The notes under the pieces: generated by a model
The model's database searches: none
What the model saw: only the letters and a program-made list of their open reading frames with translations
What the model was told of the DNA's origin: nothing
Source: Diphasiastrum complanatum
Lineage: Eukaryota > Streptophyta > Lycopodiopsida > Lycopodiales > Lycopodiaceae
DNA length: 64,000 nucleotides
Assembly (NCBI GenBank): GCA_029204225.1
Contig: CM055100.1
Coordinates: 56,153,628-56,217,627 of the forward strand
Reading direction: 5' to 3'
Position numbers and translations under genes: made by a program
Shown here: positions 57,268-64,000 of the stretch, in pieces
Numbering within the stretch: position 1 is the first letter of the stretch
Layout: each line of letters opens with the position of its first letter

Positions 57268-60200
57268 TCAAACCTTTTCCGGTTGTACTTTACGAACTTG
57301 TATATGATGAGTTGATTCTGAACGCCAAATAGGTTGTCTCCCACTTTGCACAAGAGCAACTTCTTCTCCTTCCTTCAGCAAGCCTCGTTTCTGTCCAAAA
57401 GTAAATTAAAGGATAAGAAAAATGTAAGCAACATTTTCTAGAGTCATGCGTTAGCTAGTAAACACAAAAAACTACTGATTCCAAAAGAGATAGCAACATT
57501 CCTGCCGTTCTTTGGCAAAAGCAATTCCTTTTTTGCTCTTTCATGTATAGGCCAAACATTCCTATCAAACTGATTGTCATCAATTAAGCTTGATGTCAAC
57601 TGACTATCTATGTAGGCAGGCCTTTGAAGAGGGTGCTTTTGTTATTAGCCTTCAAGCAATTCACTAATTTCACATAGGTACAAACTGCTTAAGGCTATAA
57701 TTGCTTCAATCTTCTAGCCTTCACATTCAGGATGGCTGCCCCATTACACATGTGAAATCCCCACGTAATTGGAGAAATGATGTATGATGCACAGGTCCGA
57801 TACATGGAGCTTGTATAATAGCCTCTCTGGGCTTCCTCCTTTTGACCATGCTTTTACATTGTAACCATAAACTGAATAACAAAACCAATATATTGTAACA
57901 ATTTTCCAGCTTCAAACATATAAACAAGATACAGTTGTGTTTTACAGCCATGGAACATATCCTAATAATAATAAATGCTTATAGAACTGGCACCGAGTCA
58001 ACACCACCTTATCAATGTCAGCCATTGAAGGGCCAAGAAACAAACCTTGACATTTAAGAATACAGAATACAAATCTTGAGGACGTTATAGAAGTTACATG
58101 TGGGACAAAGAAAACTAAAGTGTAGAAGAACGAACAGTGGCCACTTTGTCTAATACTCTCGGGTAACAAAAAATTAAAAGTATTGTACCTATTTCTCCAG
58201 GTTTTCTTTGTAAATCCAAGAATATGGATCCAGAGAACTTTCATGAAGCATGTATATGAAGAAATTATATGCTCTATTGGAGAGATTCACATTTTCAATA
58301 CCTGAAGAATTCCAAGAGCCTTGGAGAAAGTTTCTTCAGCATCATTGGAGAAACTAACGAGAACTGGACGAATGCCATGGTACAATGCCAGCCTCCGCTG
58401 TACCATCTTACTACAAGAAGGAAACAATCATAGATAAGGGACTAGCTGTTAAATTTAGAAATAGCAAAAAATTACTTTACATTAGCCTATTCAGTGCAAG
58501 CAATTTTATGGTAAAACACAGTTACCGAATTAGATTTATATGCGCAGCACCTTAAGAGGCTTAATATAATACCCATGGGAATAAATCTTAGCCCCAAACT
58601 AAATATTTCCACCTTAATGGAAAAAAAAGGTGGTGTGATCTAGATCAGGAAAGGTGTACATACTCATTGGTAAAAGCAAAAATAGTTCCAACAGGGCGAT
58701 AATGGCTGAGCAGAGCTGCCATGGAGCCGCTTCGAGTAAACACAAGGATGGATATACCAAGTGTGTTTGACATCATTGATGTATGGAAAGCAAACATCTC
58801 GCTCATATGATTCTGTAGAGGTAGTCAATGAGCTGCACGTTAAGTTGGTGTGCAACATCAAACATTCACATCACCAAAAGCCCAACTCTTACTATTATAG
58901 ATTTAATAGAATCAAAACTGCTTTAGGTCAGCCAAGGCCTGCTCATACGGTTGACAATTGGATTTTTTATGGACCCTCAAAATGTTCCTTGCTATAAAAT
59001 ATACAACATGCAACCTGCTATTGAACAACCAGTAGATTGCCAATGGCCTTGTTAGCTGCAGTCACATACTTGGCATCAAATGTTTTAAAGTACTCCCCCT
59101 TGACATGAACTCAAACTAGAACATAACAACCAGAAATTCCATCAACAGAATGATTAGTTATTCTCAACAATAAAAGAAAACCTTGAATGCTTGGCCCAGG
59201 TTAGCTGGAGGCTGTTCTTTTGGCAATGTTGCCTCAGTACGCATTGCCACTGTGTGCATCACTTTCACTGCTTTCAGTGGATACCTGAAAAGTGCTAGGA
59301 GTTACATAAGTAAACTTTATAACCACGTGTAAAACTTTCTTCCAAATGGAAAAGCGAGCAAACTCATCCAATGTTGAAAAAAAAAACCACGATTAATGAG
59401 TCAGTGCCAACAAAGAAGTTGATACGAGGAGAGCGTGAGAGAGAGAAAGAAAAGAAAGAAAGCTTTATTAATGTCTTTTCCATGCCAAAAGGCATATAAG
59501 ACTGAAGAGGTAGTACAACAGAGTAAATGGAACTTGGACGGGACAGTGCCGTCAACGAGATTAAAACATGTCAAAGTGCAGCCAGATTATATACTGATAA
59601 AGGTGTGAGACTATGGGTGCACATCATAGTTTTGAGAAACATTTCCCACCCGGGAAAGGAGGACCACTCAGAAAATGGGAAACAAGGGTTGAAAAATAGG
59701 ACACGGGAATGGGGAAACGCCACGTCACTACAAAAGCAAACTACAACAAGGTAATTACAATAGCGCATGCAAAAGAGAGGGAGATATTGAGGGAGAGAGT
59801 GATTATTATTACAAAGGAGAGAAGTTATGTTGAAATGTAGCCAACAAGACTCTTAGAAATTGCTTAAAAAGGTCAAATTCGGCCTTTAAACAAATGACAC
59901 AAGTTTTCTTACGGGGAAAAGAGTTTCCCTAGATGGGGAAATCTTTCCCAGAGCATTTCTCCAGTTGGGGAAATGTAGAGTTGTCGGGAACGCGTTTCCC
60001 AATGACAAAAGCTGGAGAAACACATTTGCTATAACTGTGGTGCACAATAGATGTCAGAACAGAGAACAATAGACTTATGAACAGAGAGATGAAAGAATAA
60101 TTAAATCATTGTGGGTACGAAGAATGGTACATAAGTCTGTCTAGACAAAAAAGTAGTTATTCCTGTTGGTGGGAACATAATGCTTCTATCTAACAAAAAA

Positions 60201-62058
60201 CTAATTTATGGAATAATAATTTACATCTAGAATAGTGTCAAGCTAGAGAATAGATCTAGTATGCTATGAAAGTACGAGCTGAAAGTACAGCTGCAACTTG
60301 TTGAATTTTGATCTCACTCCATGTACTAATCCAACAAATGTTAAATAGTTTGAAGAAATAATCTTGTTCCTGTAATGGTCTGCAAACCTACACATTACTA
60401 ATACTCAAATTCCTTCATAGTCTGCAAATTTACTCCTAAAGTCGCACAGTTTGCAGCAATACACAACTTTCAGTTGCAACTATTACATATATCGCAGAAT
60501 CCACAAAAGGTGCAAATATGCTAATTGTTGGGATTTTGCGCCTTTGGCACTTTAGCGCGTGCATCATATTTTCTTAAAAGCAAAAAGAGCGGCTGCCTTT
60601 TTCTCTGAAGGGCCTATCGCAAGTTTCTCTAAAGGCCAGCGACTTCAGCAGCTATCTTGATATTGGAAGATATCGCACCTATCATGTTCCCCAAAAGGGT
60701 GTTTTGATGCCGGGCATGCTTATAGCGGATATCCCAGATATCGCATTTAGTGTGAATGCCTCAACTATCGCAACTATTGCATTTTCCAAAAAATGCAAAT
60801 TTCAATATTTTTCAAGAAACTCCAAAAACCACAACTATCGCAAAAAATCGCATTGTCATGAGTGTGACTTTGCGACTAGATATATCGGGCATATCTTGAT
60901 CTTAAGTGGAGGCCACAGCTTGGGGTTAAGCCCGACTATTACCGCTCAAATTACCTCTTTCTTCTCCAGGAGGAGACGACGGGACCTAGTATCTGATGAT
61001 GATGATGATGATGACAACTTACCTACCCATAGAGATCAGAGACAGCATCCCACTCATACTCATGTGGCAGCACGAGCTACTCGACCTATCATGAGGAGGC
61101 TTCATCCTACTAGACGACGTCAGCGACCACCATGTTGTAGCCCGTATTACATCTTTCTATAGCATCAGCAGGACAGGATTGGATGAGTTCAGTATTTAGA
61201 TATGTTACTTCTGTTACTGTTTCAGAGACGTTTCATATGCTCACCCTGTTACAACACACTTGACATGTACATTTACTAGTCTTATATGCCTTTTTGAATG
61301 GAAAAGACATTAATAAAGCTCTCTCTCTCTCTCTCTCTGTGTAGAGAGAGAGAAAGAGAGAGAGATGTGCGCATAGACTGGTATTGTTCATCCGGAGATG
61401 GGCTACTGCGTGTAGCAGGCTGAGCCGCGAGAGCGGTGAATACTGCTACAAGCTGTAGCCGACCGTCGGATTAACAATACCTGACGAAGCAGGAGAGAGA
61501 TAGACGGTCGAGATCTAAATCTGTTTGCAGCCTGCACTATGGAACATAATGAACCTTCTCTCAACTGATGACGTCATGCCACATGTCCCCTCATCACCGC
61601 TCACGACTGCTACGTATGTATACTCTACAAGATGCTCTCTAAACAAGGAGTTCTATGCATACATTCTAAGACTACTCCTCACTCTAATTTATGTTCCATA
61701 GTTGAAAATCCGGGACACTACCCTCCTGCTTTGAGACCCTATGACTCCCATCGAGCTGAGGGTCCCCTTCAAAATAGTTGTGACAACTAATTCTAACTAT
61801 GCCTGCTGATGACAGTCTGGTATTTTTTATGTTTAGGTTGAATGAAATCAATGCACCATTGTTAGGGAAACCAAAATAAATAGCATCAATAAAGAGGTCA
61901 ACCATGACACAAAAACAATCGCATCAGCATGAATAAGAAGCTGAAGCTCAACTTGCAAACTTCCTATATGCCTATATTGAGTCTTGAGCGTCCTAATAGC
62001 AAACGAAAAGTGGCATAGGCTTTATGTCCAGGATCATTCTGTGTGTGTGCGCGAGCGC

Positions 62059-62125
<67 letters not shown>

Positions 62126-63964
62126 AAATACTTACTTCCCATGAGCAGTTTCTCCTGAGAGCATGACTGCATCTGCACCTTCTCGCACAGCAATTGCAAT
62201 ATCTGAAACTTCTGCACGAGTAGGTGTTGGATGATTTATCATGCTTTCTAGCATATTTGTTGCAACTATCACAGGCTTTCCCATTCCACGACAGGTCCTG
62301 ATTATTTCTTCCTGTCAAAGAGACGTACATTATGTATCATGTTACAGGACATTTGTAGAGATGTTTTCTTTGCCAATAAATCTGATCATCTATAGATGAT
62401 GCTGCTCAGTGATAAGAGAGATGAATATAGTAGGCTCTTGACCAAAAAGGAGGTCTAAACACCCCAATAACTTCTTCCAACAACAAAGATCTTTCGTTGA
62501 GAATTAGATTTGTCACCAGGTGCTTGTACATGAAGCAGAGAGTGTAATGAGCATAGTCTTTACATGTCAACATTCCAAATCAAGTTTTTACAGTGCTGGT
62601 AAACGAAGTGGAAATAGAAATCAATATAATCCTTACATTCCAATGTCCCAAAGCACATTTCTATACACATCAGTTTATCCTCAACACCACCAGAAGCTCC
62701 TAATTTGGAACATGGTATATGTTGTATTCGGTCACAGCATTTTTGAGAGTTTGAGTTGAAAGTTTTATCATGTTGCTTTAGAGGTGTGAGAAAGAAAGAT
62801 GATAGCTACAAAAGGAAATTGCAAAAACTCTCCATGCTTTTGAATATGAAGACAGCAGTAACTATGAATGTTATAACTGCTAGTGAAAGGCATTGTAAAT
62901 ATGCGCTGATCAGTTTGTTCTAGTGGAAACATACAACATGTTTATACAGTAAGCAGACTACCTAAAATCATAGAATAAATAATGAGTAAGACTTGATTTG
63001 CCTATCCTACCAAAGTCTACAAGGTGACATGCTCAAGAATATAAACAAAAAACTATCCAAATCAAAGCAAAAATCAAATAAGCCACAATAGTATTATGCC
63101 ATCATAGACTTTTGTTTCATCTACACAAACTGTCCTTTTAGGTGTTCGACATAATATCGTTTCTAAATTATGTTATCTTTGAGTATGAGATATGAGCCAG
63201 GACAGTAACAGTTGATCGTGCACCACCTTGTACATTTACCATTTGAATAGAGACTAAAGCAGGTTTCTACTGCCTTACCTGCAATAGAGGCACTTCTTCA
63301 ATTGGAAGCTCTGCTCCAAGGTCACCTCGAGCAACCATTGCCTGTTGAATGAAGAATCTCAAGGATTGTCAATAAAAGCTTCAGCAAAGACAGATTGTCA
63401 CTCCAATGATCAATTGTATATGAAAGTTGTCAGTGCTACTACCACAACCAAAATGAGAGATAAAGCTATACATGAATTCTCTGCATAATAGACCTTTTCA
63501 AATCTGGTCATGGATGATCCATTAGGTGTATAAATAATCTCTGATAGTTTTTGCATCCAAATTGATAAACTATCATCCAACTGCATTAACTGAAGGATTT
63601 ACCCCATCGGATGCAGCAAGTATGGATTGCAAATTGGGAATGGAGTCTGCACTCTCAATCTTGGGAATCACATGGATATTGGCATCACAGCCTGCAGCAT
63701 CATATCAAAGAGGTAAGAAAACCAGCCGTTTGAATTTTGCTGCAACATCCAGTCATTATTGAGATTACATTTTGACAAGAATTAGCACTTCAAAATGACA
63801 TAAGCTACCACGAGAGAGTACAATCAACTATGTATCTATCAAGGAGTAAGACCTCTCAGGTACTCTTTCAACTGATGCACTACTTGGGCATCCTTCACAA
63901 AAGAAACAGCATAAAAATCCACTTTATTCTCCACGCCAAATTTGATATCTTCCCAGTCCTTTTC
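57268..63964 (-). CDS. PKP1: plastid-type pyruvate kinase, C-terminal eight exons (5' end outside window)
   Basis: Exons in transcript order on the minus strand: 63964-63853, 63691-63603, 63341-63279, 62311-62136, 59284-59182, 58812-58664, 58410-58302, 57390-57268. They join in frame to 307 codons plus stop with GT-AG borders. Signatures: [22 protein letters not shown] (KIE metal/phosphate site), [23 protein letters not shown] (active-site threonine), [51 protein letters not shown], ending [15 protein letters not shown]. Pyruvate kinase turns phosphoenolpyruvate and ADP into pyruvate and ATP. The NLGQAFKNHMSEMF block points to the plastid alpha (isozyme A/PKp1) branch, which supplies pyruvate for fatty-acid synthesis; this subtype is inference. 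The barrel N-terminus and transit peptide lie beyond 64000. No disabling change seen. Confidence 0.92.
57391..58301 (-). other. last intron of the pyruvate kinase gene
   Basis: 911 bp between exons ending GGAATTCTTCAG and starting AAACGAGG. No feature recognised. Confidence 0.8.
59411..59530 (-). mobile_element. retroposon 3' end with CT tail (minus copy)
   Basis: On the minus strand AGTCTTATATGCC, GGCATGGAAAAGACATTAAT and AAAGCTTTCTTTC lead into a CT-rich tail. It matches 61280-61340 on the plus strand, so the two copies are inverted relative to each other. It may be the 3' end of a LINE or SINE that ends in a simple repeat. Confidence 0.5.
61000..61016 (+). repeat. (GAT)n microsatellite
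   Basis: Six GAT units; they encode the Asp run of an accidental open frame at 60704-61162. Confidence 0.85.
61220..61366 (+). mobile_element. retroposon 3' end with (CT)n tail (plus copy)
   Basis: TAGTCTTATATGCC, GGAAAAGACATTAATAAAGC and (CT)n up to about 61338 match the minus-strand copy at 59411-59530. AATAAA lies just before the CT tail, as in a processed 3' end. The CT run is followed by a GA run (61343-61366) that can pair with it. Confidence 0.5.
61380..61481. other. ~102-nt multi-helix hairpin with GAGA tetraloop
   Basis: Paired arms are GGTATTGTT/AACAATACC (61380-61388 with 61473-61481), ATCCG/CGGAT (61390-61394 with 61467-61471), GGCTAC/GTAGCC (61401-61406 with 61455-61460), GTAGCAG/CTGCTAC (61412-61418 with 61443-61449) and CCGC/GCGG (61425-61428 with 61433-61436). 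The loop is GAGA, a GNRA tetraloop. Internal loops are symmetric (1x1, 6x6, 5x5, 6x6). The region is more GC-rich than its surroundings. Family unknown; the pairing is directly visible but a function is not implied. Confidence 0.7.
62041..62122. repeat. (GT)n(GA)n microsatellite near a pyruvate kinase splice donor
   Basis: GTGTGTGTGCGCGAGCGCGTGT followed by ~29 GA units on the plus strand. On the transcribed strand it is a (CT)n(AC)n tract beginning 14 nt inside the intron after GTAAGTATTTTAAT. Confidence 0.88.
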
Positions 63965-64000
63965 TGTTCAGACATTCAAAAGAGCCTCAAAGTTAAAAGA

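Larger units (their letters stand above)
59285..62135 (-). other. 2.85-kb pyruvate kinase intron with transposon remnants
   Basis: GTAAGT...TTTTCAG. It carries two opposite copies of a CT-tailed retroposon end (59411-59530 and about 61220-61345), a cluster of GGGAAA/TTTCCC words (about 59640-60020), repeated TATCGCA words (about 60490-60890), (GAT)n at 61000-61016, a multi-helix hairpin (61380-61481) and a (GT)n(GA)n microsatellite near the donor (62041-62122). Confidence 0.75.

Noticed and set aside
60704-61162. 152-codon open frame
   Set aside because: It runs over TATCGCA repeats, a (GAT)n array and Arg/His-rich low-complexity sequence inside an intron of the opposite-strand gene. Nothing recognisable.
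61380-61560. Hammerhead ribozyme or retrozyme
   Set aside because: The hairpin has CUGA and GAA in facing loops and CTGACGA occurs at 61481, but no arrangement gives the CUGANGA - helix II - GAAA core. The consensus is not met.
62034-62330. 98-codon minus-strand frame with Ser-Leu repeat
   Set aside because: Wrong frame of the pyruvate kinase exon plus translated (CT)n.

Overview
This is nuclear DNA from a land plant. Two spliced genes have plant-type exon structure, and the surrounding DNA is packed with nested, decayed Ty1/copia and Ty3/gypsy LTR retrotransposons that use the usual plant tRNA-iMet primer sites. Nothing bacterial, viral or organellar was seen. The lineage is not resolved. 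A Penelope-like reverse transcriptase remnant in an intron would fit a conifer, fern or lycophyte better than a typical angiosperm, but that is inference.

Layout. Bases 1-34,964 are a retrotransposon nest with no host gene that I can see. It holds at least three copia LTR families (here LTR1, LTR2, LTR3), a chromovirus family (LTR6) and at least two other gypsy families (LTR4, LTR5), all pseudogenic. The best preserved unit is a gypsy element at 15326-18981 with two ~750 bp LTRs and a perfect TATTC target duplication. The copia-3 element is split. The 5' 253 bp of its 5' LTR lies inverted at 11891-12143, and the rest runs from 23344 to 34959. The AGATG target duplication is still readable at both outer ends. 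This shows that the ~10-12 kb between two oppositely oriented LTR2 copies (10629-11890 and 22108-23343) has been inverted by recombination.

Bases 34,965-37,594 are the upstream region of a gene, with a 243-258 bp tandem duplication, a foldback and a GA-rich 5' leader. Bases 37,595-50,353 (+) hold a ten-exon DEAD-box RNA helicase gene of the DDX31/Dbp7/RH17 type (predicted 648 aa, all helicase motifs intact), which acts in 60S ribosome biogenesis. Its introns contain a Penelope-like RT fragment, a 36-bp-stem hairpin, a SINE-like sequence and a microsatellite that forms a 5' splice site.

Bases 50,354-57,267 are intergenic, with a copia fragment in head-to-head halves and an LTR-like stretch. 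Bases 57,268-63,964 (-) are the last eight exons (307 aa) of a plastid-type pyruvate kinase gene whose 5' end lies beyond the window. Its 2.85 kb intron holds two opposite copies of a CT-tailed retroposon end and a ~102 nt multi-helix hairpin capped by a GAGA tetraloop. The two genes are convergent and have no evident functional link: one serves ribosome assembly, the other plastid glycolysis and fatty-acid precursor supply.
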